NCBI GenBank assembly: GCA_017556145.1
Contig: JAFZCU010000114.1
Span: 1-64,000 of the forward strand
DNA from: Prevotella sp.
Lineage (GTDB): Bacteria > Bacteroidota > Bacteroidia > Bacteroidales > Bacteroidaceae
Direction of reading: 5' to 3'
Length of the DNA stretch: 64,000 bases
The notes below the pieces were generated by a model. The model was not told the origin of the DNA, made no database searches, and saw nothing but the letters and a program-made list of their open reading frames with translations. The position numbers and the translations under genes were made by a program. Positions 41,416-50,936 of the stretch are shown in pieces (position 1 is the stretch's first letter; each line of letters begins with the position of its first letter).

Positions 41416-41417
41416 TT

Positions 41418-42044
41418 ATGCTGAAATTAGGAGAGTATCATACGCTGAGAATCAAAAAACGTACAGACTACGGACTTTATCTGGATGGGGGTGATGAAGG
41501 CAATATCCTCCTACCCAATCGATATGTGACAAGAGAAATGCACATTGGTGATGAGATAGAGGTGTTTATCTATCTGGATCAAGACGAGCGTACCATCGCT
41601 ACCACAGAGCATCCCATTGCCAAGGTCGGAGAGTTTGCCTGGATGGAGTGCGCATGGACCAATGAATACGGTGCTTTCCTGAACTGGGGACTGATGAAAG
41701 ACCTGTTCTGTCCCTTCCGTGAACAGAAGCAGCGCATGGAGCGTGGCAAGAAATACTATGTATACGTGATGGAAGACGAGAAGACCCACCGGCTGATGGC
41801 TACGGCGAAGATAGAACGCTATCAAAAGAAAACGGGCCATGAACTGGCCCTGGATTTCTCGGAAGAACTGTTGCGCTACCTCTATGAACACGAAGGTCAT
41901 TGCGACCTTGGCGACAAATCGCCTGCTGAAGAGATTGCCGCCCGCTTCGGAGTCTCTAAGAAAGTCTTCAAACAGGCCGTCGGCGACTTATACAAGCGAC
42001 AGATTATCACCATCAGCGACGATGGTATCCACCTCGTCCCCTGA
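41418..42044 (+). CDS. cvfB: CvfB-like S1 RNA-binding protein
   Basis: 208 residues from the ATG at 41418, two bases after the antiporter stop. N-terminal S1-like domains ([40 protein letters not shown]) are followed by a C-terminal winged helix ([20 protein letters not shown]). This is the CvfB/YitL layout of RNA-binding regulators. Its last 57 bases overlap the 3' end of the ABC gene on the other strand. Confidence 0.88.
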   Translation: MLKLGEYHTLRIKKRTDYGLYLDGGDEGNILLPNRYVTREMHIGDEIEVFIYLDQDERTIATTEHPIAKVGEFAWMECAWTNEYGAFLNWGLMKDLFCPFREQKQRMERGKKYYVYVMEDEKTHRLMATAKIERYQKKTGHELALDFSEELLRYLYEHEGHCDLGDKSPAEEIAARFGVSKKVFKQAVGDLYKRQIITISDDGIHLVP

Positions 42045-42716
42045 ATCTATCTTCATACTGGATTCTCCTTCGATAACGCCATCTCTCAAATGAATGGTGC
42101 GATCTGTCAGCTCAGCCAGGCTCTCATCATGCGTCACGATGATAAAAGTCTGCCCAAACTTATCACGGAGGTCGAAAAACAACTGATGCAATTCAGCCTT
42201 ATTCTTTGAGTCAAGTGAGCCTGATGGTTCATCAGCTAAGATAACAGCGGGGTTATTGATGAGCGCACGAGCCACGGCCACACGCTGTTTCTCACCACCA
42301 GAAAGTTCATTGGGTTTATGTGAGGCACGCTCACTCAGCCCCATAAACGCCAACAAATCCTTGGCCCGTTTCTTTGCCTCCTTTTGCGAGACACCGGCAA
42401 TATAGGCGGGAATCATGATATTCTCCAAAGCCGTAAATTCGGGTAGCAACTGATGGAACTGAAAGACGAAGCCAAGGTGTTGGTTACGGAAATCGCTCAA
42501 TTTCCGAGCCGACAACTTGCTGGTATCGATACCATCTACTACCACACGACCCGTATCCGGTTTATCCAGCGTACCGATGATCTGCAACAACGTGGTCTTA
42601 CCAGCACCTGAAGGGCCAACGATGCTCACCACCTCGCCCTTGTCAATATGGAGGTCGATGCCTTTCAACACTTCCAAGGCACCAAAACTCTTATGGATAT
42701 TCTCAATTGTAATCAT
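41988..42716 (-). CDS. lolD: ABC transporter ATP-binding protein, LolD-like
   Basis: 242 residues from the ATG at 42716. Walker A GPSGAGKT at 32-39, Q-loop in [11 protein letters not shown], signature [15 protein letters not shown], Walker [10 protein letters not shown] and switch THDE are all present. It is closest to the LolD/MacB class, which powers lipoprotein release or export with a separate permease; no permease is adjacent. The C-terminus is about 20 residues longer than usual and acidic, and that extension is exactly the part that overlaps cvfB. Confidence 0.85.
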   Translation of the reverse strand: MITIENIHKSFGALEVLKGIDLHIDKGEVVSIVGPSGAGKTTLLQIIGTLDKPDTGRVVVDGIDTSKLSARKLSDFRNQHLGFVFQFHQLLPEFTALENIMIPAYIAGVSQKEAKKRAKDLLAFMGLSERASHKPNELSGGEKQRVAVARALINNPAVILADEPSGSLDSKNKAELHQLFFDLRDKFGQTFIIVTHDESLAELTDRTIHLRDGVIEGESSMKIDSGDEVDTIVADGDNLSLV

Positions 42717-42721
42717 ATTGC

Positions 42722-42755
42722 TAAAAAGCCTCTGGATTTTTCTCCAGAGGCTTTT
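42722..42755 (-). terminator. terminator of the OmpA-like gene
   Basis: AAAGCCTCTGGA pairs with TCCAGAGGCTTT, with T runs on either side. It lies between the porin stop and the ABC start on the same strand. Confidence 0.85.
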
Positions 42756-42774
42756 ATTGATTAATAAGTGATGC

Positions 42775-43926
42775 TTATTCTGCGATACAGATAGATACAC
42801 GGTTGAGGTCGTTCTCAGCGAACGGCTGTACACGTGAACCCTTAGAGTCGTAAGAGATACGGCTCTCTGCAATGCCGTATTGCTCCTTCAGAGCTTTTAC
42901 AACGGCATCAGCACGACCAGCGGCCAGACGGTCGTTGATTTTGTCATTACCAGTACCAGCGTCGGCATAACCAGTCACCTGAACCTTGGCATTGGGATAC
43001 TTAGCCAGATAGTCGGCAACGTCCTTTACCTTTTGCTGCTCACCGTCACGGATCACAGTCTTGTTGATCTCGAAGAAAATGTCACGACGAAGCGGCTCAA
43101 TCTTCTCCACTACAGGAGCAGGAGCGGGTTGCTCAACAATAGGCTCGGGCTCAACAACGGGCTCCGGAGCGGGAGCTGGTGCGGGAGGAGGAGGCAGAAT
43201 CTTGTTGTAAGCCTTGCCCAGATTGATCTTCAGACCTACCAAAGCATTGAAATACCAGTCGGCCTTCAGTTTACGCTCGGCCTTCTTTGAGTTGTACTTG
43301 TCACCAAGGATGTTTGCATTACCCTCGATGGTCAGAGCAACGGCATCAGAGAGCTTGAAAGCAGCCTCGAGACCACCACGTCCGAAAGGACTGATCTTAC
43401 TGTCGGTCCAAACATAATCCAAATTATAAGCATTCAAGCTTGCCAGATTCTTAGCGATGTCGTTTGCCTCGTCATTGTCGAAAGCGATGTTGGCACCACC
43501 ACCGAGGAAAGCGCTCAGATTGAACACGCGGTTAGGATTCCAACCACAAAACAGGTTGCTCAGGTTGAACATCAGGTCAATGCCGGGAGCAACATACTTG
43601 TACTTGTAGTCGTTGGTGTAAGGTGCTGCACCGATAGTTGGACGGAAACCATTCCAACCACCTTTGCTCTGCCAAGCATTGGCCTGGATGCGGGCACCGA
43701 ATACAGGACTGAACTGATAGCCAAGACCAAGCTGAACATTAGGAGAAATCAGCTTGGAGAACTTAGCCTCTCCAAGGGTATACTGAGCACCACCTTCCAG
43801 ATTGAGGAAAGCATGCTTCTGGAACTCATACTTTGTACCATCAGCAGCCTCATAGGTTGCCTGAGCCAAAGCAGATGCGCTGAAACTCAGCAGCATTGCA
43901 GCCAATAAAACCTTAATTGTCTTCAT
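42775..43926 (-). CDS. OmpA-family outer-membrane protein
   Basis: 383 residues. Signal peptide ending SASALAQ, then an eight-stranded barrel (about 25-240). A Pro/Ala/Glu hinge ([20 protein letters not shown]) leads to a C-terminal OmpA domain (about 275-383) with the peptidoglycan-binding motifs [20 protein letters not shown] and [14 protein letters not shown]. It anchors the outer membrane to the wall. A likely abundant surface protein. Confidence 0.93.
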   Translation of the reverse strand: MKTIKVLLAAMLLSFSASALAQATYEAADGTKYEFQKHAFLNLEGGAQYTLGEAKFSKLISPNVQLGLGYQFSPVFGARIQANAWQSKGGWNGFRPTIGAAPYTNDYKYKYVAPGIDLMFNLSNLFCGWNPNRVFNLSAFLGGGANIAFDNDEANDIAKNLASLNAYNLDYVWTDSKISPFGRGGLEAAFKLSDAVALTIEGNANILGDKYNSKKAERKLKADWYFNALVGLKINLGKAYNKILPPPPAPAPAPEPVVEPEPIVEQPAPAPVVEKIEPLRRDIFFEINKTVIRDGEQQKVKDVADYLAKYPNAKVQVTGYADAGTGNDKINDRLAAGRADAVVKALKEQYGIAESRISYDSKGSRVQPFAENDLNRVSICIAE

Positions 43927-43978
43927 AATAGTTAAAATAAAAATTAAACATCAAATAAATAGTCACGTACAAAAATGC

Positions 43979-44434
43979 TTATTCGTAGCACTTGATACCC
44001 TGCAGGATGATCTCCGTAGGCTCTTCAGAAGCGTTCGTATAGACGTTGGCACTACGATAGAACTGTCCGGAACCGAGTTCACCCATTTTTAATATCATAG
44101 TTATTTTCGATCGGGTGCCAGGTGCAATGGGATCCTTAGGATAGTCCACTTCCAAGCAGGTACAAGATGATTCCACTTTTTGAATTACAAGAGGAGCGCT
44201 ACCCGTGTTTGTAAATAGAAACTCTCGCGTCTGATCCGGACCATCGATTTCTAGCGCACCAAGGTCAAAAAAGACTGTATCGAACTTGATAGCAGCAGTA
44301 GCATCAGCAGGCAATGTACCTACACTGACATTATCCATAGAGTCACCCGAAGCATTACCTTGTTGACCCCGCCGATTCGACTGGCAAGCAACAATCACCA
44401 AAGCCAGGAGACTGATAAACAATAATTTCCTCAT
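43979..44434 (-). CDS. DUF1573 lipoprotein
   Basis: 151 residues. Lipobox in LVIVACQSN. The mature part FDTVFFDLGALEIDGPDQTR, then LVIQKVESSCTCLEVDYPKD is the DUF1573 Ig-like fold with its SSCGCT-like Cys pair (here SSCTC). A surface lipoprotein of unknown role common in Bacteroidota. It lies 14 bp after the previous lipoprotein gene and is probably co-transcribed with it. Confidence 0.88.
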   Translation of the reverse strand: MRKLLFISLLALVIVACQSNRRGQQGNASGDSMDNVSVGTLPADATAAIKFDTVFFDLGALEIDGPDQTREFLFTNTGSAPLVIQKVESSCTCLEVDYPKDPIAPGTRSKITMILKMGELGSGQFYRSANVYTNASEEPTEIILQGIKCYE

Positions 44435-44448
44435 AGTCAGTGTCTGAC

Positions 44449-44961
44449 TTATTCTTCAATTTTTGATTCGCGCGTGTTCAGATCATCTTCGTCAGCAACC
44501 GTCAGATGCCATTCGCCATTAATACGAACAGGCTTGATGGCATAGAACATCTTGTTAGGACGGTTATCGTTCACGTCTTCCTTATCGAAAAGCACGCCAG
44601 AATACTTAACAAGACAATCACTTTCAGTTCTGAAAATTACGCTCTCCAACTCATAGCGAACCGGAGAAATGATTTTCATCCCCATCTGATAATGCTTCTG
44701 CAACTCTGGTGTCATTTCTACCAAAGAATCATTACGATATTGTGAGACCATCGACATCGCACCTTCAAAATCTTTATTCAACAGGAGGTCAAAATACTGA
44801 TGCATCAGGTCGAAAACCTGAGTGGTGTCGTTAGCGGAGAGCAACATGGTTTCTTCGGTTGTCTCCTCCGCAGTTTTGTTCTTATCGGTGCAAGCAATGC
44901 ACAAGCCAAAAAGCAAAAGTACCAGAGAGAATACAGTCAATATTTGTTTGTTCAACGTCAT
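44449..44961 (-). CDS. small lipoprotein, NTF2/DUF4878-like
   Basis: 170 residues from the ATG at 44961; an in-frame Met 30 bases upstream precedes no signal peptide. The lipobox is LCIACTDK. The mature part (VFDLMHQYFDLLLNKDFEGA ... GEWHLTVADED) has the cone-shaped alpha/beta look of NTF2-like or DUF4878 domains, often in surface proteins. It is first in a two-gene lipoprotein operon. Function unknown. Confidence 0.7.
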   Translation of the reverse strand: MTLNKQILTVFSLVLLLFGLCIACTDKNKTAEETTEETMLLSANDTTQVFDLMHQYFDLLLNKDFEGAMSMVSQYRNDSLVEMTPELQKHYQMGMKIISPVRYELESVIFRTESDCLVKYSGVLFDKEDVNDNRPNKMFYAIKPVRINGEWHLTVADEDDLNTRESKIEE

Positions 44962-45034
44962 ACAATTGTAGTTTTTAAAAAGGGGTGCCACAGAGTGACA
45001 CCCCCTTGATTATTTAATCCTCACGAGGAAGAAA

Positions 45035-48000
45035 TTACTCAAACATGGCCTGCTCAACAGAAGCCGTTACACCAACGGTAACCCACTTGGTCTGACGAAC
45101 AGTCTGGAAGCCATAGACATAAGTCATCGTGATAGGAATGAATACATGGAAACCACCGGTCACACCTGAGTTGTTCAGGTAGCGGAGCTTCGTCTTACCA
45201 GTCTTCTCCAACTTCAGGTTAGGAACTGAAGAAGTCAGAATGAAGCCCTTAGCCTTTGCATCGGCCTCATCAGCAATTACTGGCATATGACCAAGTGTGT
45301 AGTTATCACTACGCTGGCTTGTACCAAGGTTAGCATCTGTGTAGTATACATTCTCAGTGATGTCAAGCTCAACCTGATAGTATGCATAGTCAAATGCCTT
45401 CTGGTTACCTACGCTCGGCAGAACGAGAGAAACATCCTTACCACCAGTGCGGTTCTGACGGTCACCATAGTACTCACGCCAATCCTTAACGATGAGAGCA
45501 TCGGTCAGGTCGATTGAGTGCCAGTCGTTTGGTGCATCTGGAACAAGTGCCTGCTTCGGATTCTCCAGGTCAAGTGGACGGAGGAAGCGAACATTGAACC
45601 ACATATTGCTCCAGTAAACAGGTGCACAAGCGTTCACAGCCTTGATATTGATGTAAGCAGTGAAGGTCTCGCGCTGACCAAGCTCATTGTGAGTCATGAA
45701 GTTCAAAATATCATCCTGATACTCACCATTAACATAGTTCAGAACAGTAACCTGACGATCAGCAACCTTTTCATTAGTATCATAGTTCAGAGTGATAAGT
45801 TCTACAGGTACAGGAAGAGCATTACCATCCTTCTTGACAATCATAACCTTAGTATGAGTCTTGTCGATTTCAAGTGTGTAAATTGACTTCGTGTAACCCT
45901 TAACAGTCCAAGGCTGACCCTGATCACCGAATTTACTACCATCGCTAGTGATATTATCACCTTCCTTGAATACGTTACCAAGAGCCTTGCTCGGATAGAT
46001 GAACTCACAACCAAGCTTCATATCCTTAATCGAACCGAAGTGATCAGGATCTGTTACACTTGCAGAAAGTTTACCGTCAATGAAGAAGTCCTTCAGGTCC
46101 TTAGTGAACTCAGTATAAGTGTTATTACCTCTCTTAGCCTTAGCGTCATTAGCCATTTCAAGGAGGTTATCATATCTGATGTCAAGAGCGGCACCGTCTT
46201 CGTAGCCATAGCCGATAGTCTTCTCAGTTGCAGAAGCCTCGGGAACTGGAACTGGAACGTTTACACGAACCTCGTATGCATCATTAACACCAGTAGCGTT
46301 GGTCTTGCTATTCAGATCATACCAGAAAGTCAGGATCTTGTTAGCACCCATATCACCCTTAGCAACACGAATTGCACCAGCAGGAAGTGTCAGCTTCACC
46401 CAAATTGAAGGATTACCCTTTGTAGGAGCAGCACCAATGGCAGGAGCATCGTCAATAGGAGTATAAGCCTTATGAGCATAACGTACCCATGTTACGAATG
46501 GTTCCTTATTAGCCCAATAACCACCCTTATCTTCAAGCTTACCAGCATTCTTAAGTTCTTCAGCCTTATCCTGCAGCTGTTTTGTTGTGAACGACCACTT
46601 GATGATATGAGTTGTAGCATCCTCAATACCCTGAGCAGACAAGTTCCACTGCTCGTCAATTGAACCGAATGACTTACTCTCATCAATGCGCTTACCACCC
46701 TTAGATTCATACTGGATACCATTACGAGTTACCTGATGATAGGTAGCGCCCTGAACATCAACCACTTCGTCGCTCTCCTTATAGAAATCAAAGACGTAGT
46801 TATTATCGAAGGTCTGCTTAGACATACCACCGAGTGTCTCGTCATAAAGCTTGCGCTCTACCTGTGACCATGTAACCTTACCGGCATAACCCTTCTCATC
46901 ACAGTTCACCCATAATACGTCCTCAATATCAAACTGAACTTCCTTAGCCTCCTCAGGTTTAATCTCATCAGGAGTAATGAGGAACTTCATGTAAGCGAAT
47001 GATACGATGTCATTGCCTTTCTTAACCATGATACATACGATAGGCTGACGACCTACGCAAGCTGCATTTGCGGTCTGACCCTTAATGGTCTCACCCTTAT
47101 CAGTCACATTACGCGGATAAGCAATCACATGGTTGGTTTCAGGATCTGTAATCAACTCAAGGTGAACAGACTCACCAGTCTGGTTAGAACCCAGATTGTA
47201 ATTAACAAGCTGAATATCATAAGTCAAACCAAGTCTATCCATGTCAGTCTTTGACAAGGTCTTAACCTTATCGGCAGCAATCGTAGCGTCACCATCCTCC
47301 TCAGGATTCAAAGTTGTTTCATTCCATTTGGCAATAGCCTTATGGGTTGGGTGAGCACTAGCAGTATCTTTAATAGCTTCCCAATCTGGCAGCAGCTTCA
47401 CGATACGTGACTCAAGCACTGCAGTGATATCGAATGAAGAGTCATACTTAATACCATGAGTAGCAGAAGTAGTAGCCAAAGCCAGGAAGCTGAAACTTCT
47501 GTGCAGGTTAGCTGAATTCACAGTACCTCCATCATAACCAATAATATCCTCAAAAACAGCAGGAGTTGTCGGTTCAAAAGTATTATCACCAATCAGCAGA
47601 CCATAACCATACTCAGGAACAACGATTGCATAGTCAGAATTGACAGTCGTATCAGCAACACCCTCAGCGCCCTTCTTTGTCATAGACAGAGAAGCGATAG
47701 TTCCCTTACCCTGCTTCAGCTTAGCCTCAATAGCAGCAGCATCAGCTGTGAAAGGAACTGTAAGGATACCATCCTTCAGGTAGTTAGCATTAGCCTTGAG
47801 CAAATCTTCGGTTGTCTTATATACAGGACTAATACCAGCAGCATCACCACCGCGGGTAGGAGTTGTACGCTCCCAAGCGGCAGGCTCCTTAATATCAGCA
47901 TTGTGGTTATAGAAGTCAATCGAGAAATTAGACAAATCGACATTGCTTGGATTGACATGATACTCTGCAAAGCCATAATCAGAGATATTAAGATCACCCT

Positions 48001-49036
48001 TACGCTCGAAATAGCGATAGAGGTCCTTAGCATTGCAAGGATTATTCACCTCCTTAGGCAACTGATATGTATATACGCTTACACCTTCAATACCACCATA
48101 GTATACAGAAGGACGGAGCACGAGGCTCTTCAGATCACGCTTAACAAATATATTCAGAGCATCGATGCTTGCACCGATAGCAGCCAGCTTTTCGCCAATC
48201 TTCAGATCATTGAGAGCCTGAACAGCATCCTCAGCAGCCTTCATTCTTGACTCAAGAGCTTCAAGGTCAGCCTTGTTAGCCTTAGCATCGAGATCACTCT
48301 TGTCAGCCTTTGCATCAAGGGCACTCTTGTCAGCCTTTGCAGCGATGTCAGCCTTGATTCCCTCGAGAGAAGCAATAGCAGCGTCAACGGCATTCTTCCA
48401 AGCCTGATCAACAATAGGATCCAATGACTCAATACTCTTCTTGAACTCATTCAGAGCATTAATCTGGCCCTGAATATCGTTAAGAGCAGCTTGAGATGCG
48501 AAACCTGCATTAGCAAGAAGTGCCTTCGCGTCATCAAGAGTCAGAAGTTTCTCATCGATGGCAGTAATCTTGGCTTCAACACCTGCGATAGCAGCATCAA
48601 GAGTAGCCTGGTCGACCTTGCCAGCGATAATGGCCTTCAGATCCTCAATGGCACTCTCAAGTGCAGCAACAGTCTCCTGCTTGGCACAAAGATCAGCAGC
48701 AGCCTGAGCAGCCTGAGCAGCAGCAGCGGCAGCCTGAGCGGCAGCAGCAGCGCCATCAGCAGTTCCCTGAGCATTCTGGGCAGCCTGAGCGGCAGCCTGG
48801 GCAGCCTTTACAGCATTGTCTGCAGTGTTCTGTGCAGCAGTAGCAGCGCCCTGTGCAGTTGTCAAAGCACTCTGCAGAGCTGTCAGCTGTGACTGTAAGT
48901 TCTGAGCGGTGATAGCATCAATCTGCGTCTGCAGGTTGTTGATGTCATCATCGTAGTCCTTACAAGACGTAAACATACCGACAGAAGCAATTGCCATAGC
49001 TCCCATCAGCAGCATACCAAAAAACTTTCTTTTCAT
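45035..49036 (-). CDS. 1333-residue surface protein with Ala-rich coiled-coil stalk
   Basis: Lipoprotein signal (GMFTSCKDYDDDIN). Residues 30-125 are an Ala/Gln coiled coil (AAQAAQNAQGTADGAAAAAQ). Residues 125-300 continue with heptads, including a KADKSALDAKADKSDLDAKA repeat that resembles trimeric stalks of adhesins and tail fibres. After about 310 the chain is beta-rich with several Ig-like segments, ending in VTVGVTASVEQAMFE. No enzyme motif. A proximal promoter at 49171-49178 gives a leader of about 128 bases. A major surface-layer or adhesin-type protein is likely; the function is inferred. Confidence 0.7.
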   Translation of the reverse strand: MKRKFFGMLLMGAMAIASVGMFTSCKDYDDDINNLQTQIDAITAQNLQSQLTALQSALTTAQGAATAAQNTADNAVKAAQAAAQAAQNAQGTADGAAAAAQAAAAAAQAAQAAADLCAKQETVAALESAIEDLKAIIAGKVDQATLDAAIAGVEAKITAIDEKLLTLDDAKALLANAGFASQAALNDIQGQINALNEFKKSIESLDPIVDQAWKNAVDAAIASLEGIKADIAAKADKSALDAKADKSDLDAKANKADLEALESRMKAAEDAVQALNDLKIGEKLAAIGASIDALNIFVKRDLKSLVLRPSVYYGGIEGVSVYTYQLPKEVNNPCNAKDLYRYFERKGDLNISDYGFAEYHVNPSNVDLSNFSIDFYNHNADIKEPAAWERTTPTRGGDAAGISPVYKTTEDLLKANANYLKDGILTVPFTADAAAIEAKLKQGKGTIASLSMTKKGAEGVADTTVNSDYAIVVPEYGYGLLIGDNTFEPTTPAVFEDIIGYDGGTVNSANLHRSFSFLALATTSATHGIKYDSSFDITAVLESRIVKLLPDWEAIKDTASAHPTHKAIAKWNETTLNPEEDGDATIAADKVKTLSKTDMDRLGLTYDIQLVNYNLGSNQTGESVHLELITDPETNHVIAYPRNVTDKGETIKGQTANAACVGRQPIVCIMVKKGNDIVSFAYMKFLITPDEIKPEEAKEVQFDIEDVLWVNCDEKGYAGKVTWSQVERKLYDETLGGMSKQTFDNNYVFDFYKESDEVVDVQGATYHQVTRNGIQYESKGGKRIDESKSFGSIDEQWNLSAQGIEDATTHIIKWSFTTKQLQDKAEELKNAGKLEDKGGYWANKEPFVTWVRYAHKAYTPIDDAPAIGAAPTKGNPSIWVKLTLPAGAIRVAKGDMGANKILTFWYDLNSKTNATGVNDAYEVRVNVPVPVPEASATEKTIGYGYEDGAALDIRYDNLLEMANDAKAKRGNNTYTEFTKDLKDFFIDGKLSASVTDPDHFGSIKDMKLGCEFIYPSKALGNVFKEGDNITSDGSKFGDQGQPWTVKGYTKSIYTLEIDKTHTKVMIVKKDGNALPVPVELITLNYDTNEKVADRQVTVLNYVNGEYQDDILNFMTHNELGQRETFTAYINIKAVNACAPVYWSNMWFNVRFLRPLDLENPKQALVPDAPNDWHSIDLTDALIVKDWREYYGDRQNRTGGKDVSLVLPSVGNQKAFDYAYYQVELDITENVYYTDANLGTSQRSDNYTLGHMPVIADEADAKAKGFILTSSVPNLKLEKTGKTKLRYLNNSGVTGGFHVFIPITMTYVYGFQTVRQTKWVTVGVTASVEQAMFE

Positions 49037-49462
49037 ACGATTAATAATTTAAATTAATAAAAAAATTAAGATGTTTACTATTATATATTTCTCTCAAACT
49101 TCGCCCCAAATAGCTCCCGAAAGCCTACATTAGGGCACTGTATCTCCTATACGGATTTACATTTTTGGTGCAAATATAGATATAATTCTGAAATCTTGCA
49201 AACAAAATCGAACTTTTTTTTAAAAAAAACCAAAAAACTTGCGATTTTAAGGCATTTTCTTACAAAAAACAACGATTTTTGCTCGAAATCCTCTTTATTT
49301 ATCGGGGTTTGCACACTTTCATTATGTCATTGTTTCTGCTTCGTAGCGATTACAGGTCCTCCTATACCTTATTTTATAATATATATATTGGTTGATTCAT
49401 TCATTTCGCATGCAAAGATACTGCTTTTTTTCAAAAAAAACAAGTTTTTTTTCGTTTTTTTA
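49037..49462 (-). promoter_or_regulatory. long control region of the large surface protein gene
   Basis: Two minus-strand promoters: TATATTTG (49171-49178) and TATCTTTG (49413-49420). The proximal one leaves a leader of about 128 bases. Upstream is a stretch of A and T runs. An AT motif (TATACCTTATT, then ATATATATAT, near 49363) is shared with the leader of the pseudouridine synthase gene near 52326. No gene seen. Confidence 0.6.
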
Positions 49463-50899
49463 TCAGAATTCAGCTGACTTTGGTGTTCGCGGGAACGGAA
49501 TGACGTCGCGAATGTTCTGCATGCCGGTGACAAACAAGATGAGCCTTTCGAAGCCCAGACCGAAGCCAGCATGAGGACAAGAACCCCAGCGACGGGTATC
49601 GATATACCACCACAGATGGGTCTGGTCCATGCCTCGGCGCTCAATCTCTGCCATCAGCTTATCATAGCTCTCCTCACGCACCGAGCCACCGATGATCTCA
49701 CCGATTTGTGGGAAAAGCACATCGGTACCTTGCATCGTGGGACCAGGCGCCACGGCTCCCTTATAACCAACAGAGACCTCACCTTGTGCCTCGTTCTGCT
49801 TCATATAAAATGACTTGAAGGCACGGGGATAATCGGTCATGATGACCGGTTTCTTGAAATGATCCTCCACGAGGAAACGCTCATGTTCAGAAGCCAGGTC
49901 GTCGCCCCAGTTGCAGGGGAACTCAAATTTCTTGCCGTTCTTGATCGCTTCCTGAAGGATGTTGATACCCTCAGTATAAGGCAGACGGACAAAAGTCTCC
50001 TTGAGTACGCCCTCCAAACGGGCAAGAAGTGTCTTGTCGATCATCTGATTCAGGAAAGCAAGGTCGTCCTTACAATTGTCGAGTGCCCAACGCACACAGT
50101 ATTTGATAAAGTCCTCTTCAAGATCCATCAATTCCTCCTGATCAATAAAGGCCACCTCAGGCTCCACCATCCAGAACTCAGCCAAGTGGCGGGGTGTGTT
50201 ACTGTTCTCTGCACGGAAGGTAGGACCGAAAGTATAGATAGCACCTAAGGCCGTCGCACCGAGTTCACCCTCCAACTGTCCGCTCACGGTCAGTGAGGTC
50301 TGCTCTCCGAAGAAATCATCGTCGTAGATAATCTTGCCCTGCTCATCCTTCTTCAGGTCGTAGAGGTTCTTCGTTGTCACCTGGAACATGTTACCCGCGC
50401 CCTCACAATCGCTGGCAGTAATCAAAGGCGTATGGAAATAGAAGAAACCATGCTCATGGAAATAGGTGTGAATGGCCATCGCCATGTTATGACGAATGCG
50501 CATCACAGCACCAAAGGTGTTGGTACGAAGACGCATGTGGGCATTCTTACGCATAGCCTCGAAACTCTGTCCCTTCTTCTGCATGGGATAATCATTGCCA
50601 CAAAGTCCATATACTTCTAACTTGGCGGCCTGGATTTCACTGGACTGCCCGGCACCCTGGCTCTCCACCAAAGTTCCTTCGGCACAAATGCAGGCGCCGG
50701 TAGTAATGTCTTTCAATAATTGCTCGTCGAACTTCGTGGGATCAACGACCACCTGAACGTTCTTGATGGTTGAGCCATCGTTGAGGGCAATGAAGTCCAC
50801 AGCCTTAGAACTGCGGTGCGTACGCACCCAGCCCTTCACACAGACCTCCCTGCCATATTCTGTGCTTTGCAGCACATCAATTATCTTCGTTCTGTTCAT
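49463..50899 (-). CDS. asnS: asparaginyl-tRNA synthetase
   Basis: 478 residues. An N-terminal OB fold (about 1-110: [20 protein letters not shown]) is followed by a class II catalytic core with motif 2 ([20 protein letters not shown]) and motif 3 ([15 protein letters not shown]). The PHAGFGLG and [12 protein letters not shown] segments favour Asn over Asp or Lys specificity. It charges tRNA-Asn. A standard housekeeping gene. Confidence 0.96.
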   Translation of the reverse strand: MNRTKIIDVLQSTEYGREVCVKGWVRTHRSSKAVDFIALNDGSTIKNVQVVVDPTKFDEQLLKDITTGACICAEGTLVESQGAGQSSEIQAAKLEVYGLCGNDYPMQKKGQSFEAMRKNAHMRLRTNTFGAVMRIRHNMAMAIHTYFHEHGFFYFHTPLITASDCEGAGNMFQVTTKNLYDLKKDEQGKIIYDDDFFGEQTSLTVSGQLEGELGATALGAIYTFGPTFRAENSNTPRHLAEFWMVEPEVAFIDQEELMDLEEDFIKYCVRWALDNCKDDLAFLNQMIDKTLLARLEGVLKETFVRLPYTEGINILQEAIKNGKKFEFPCNWGDDLASEHERFLVEDHFKKPVIMTDYPRAFKSFYMKQNEAQGEVSVGYKGAVAPGPTMQGTDVLFPQIGEIIGGSVREESYDKLMAEIERRGMDQTHLWWYIDTRRWGSCPHAGFGLGFERLILFVTGMQNIRDVIPFPRTPKSAEF

Positions 50900-50936
50900 A
50901 ATTACGGTTATTCTGGATTATCCGGATATTCCGGGG

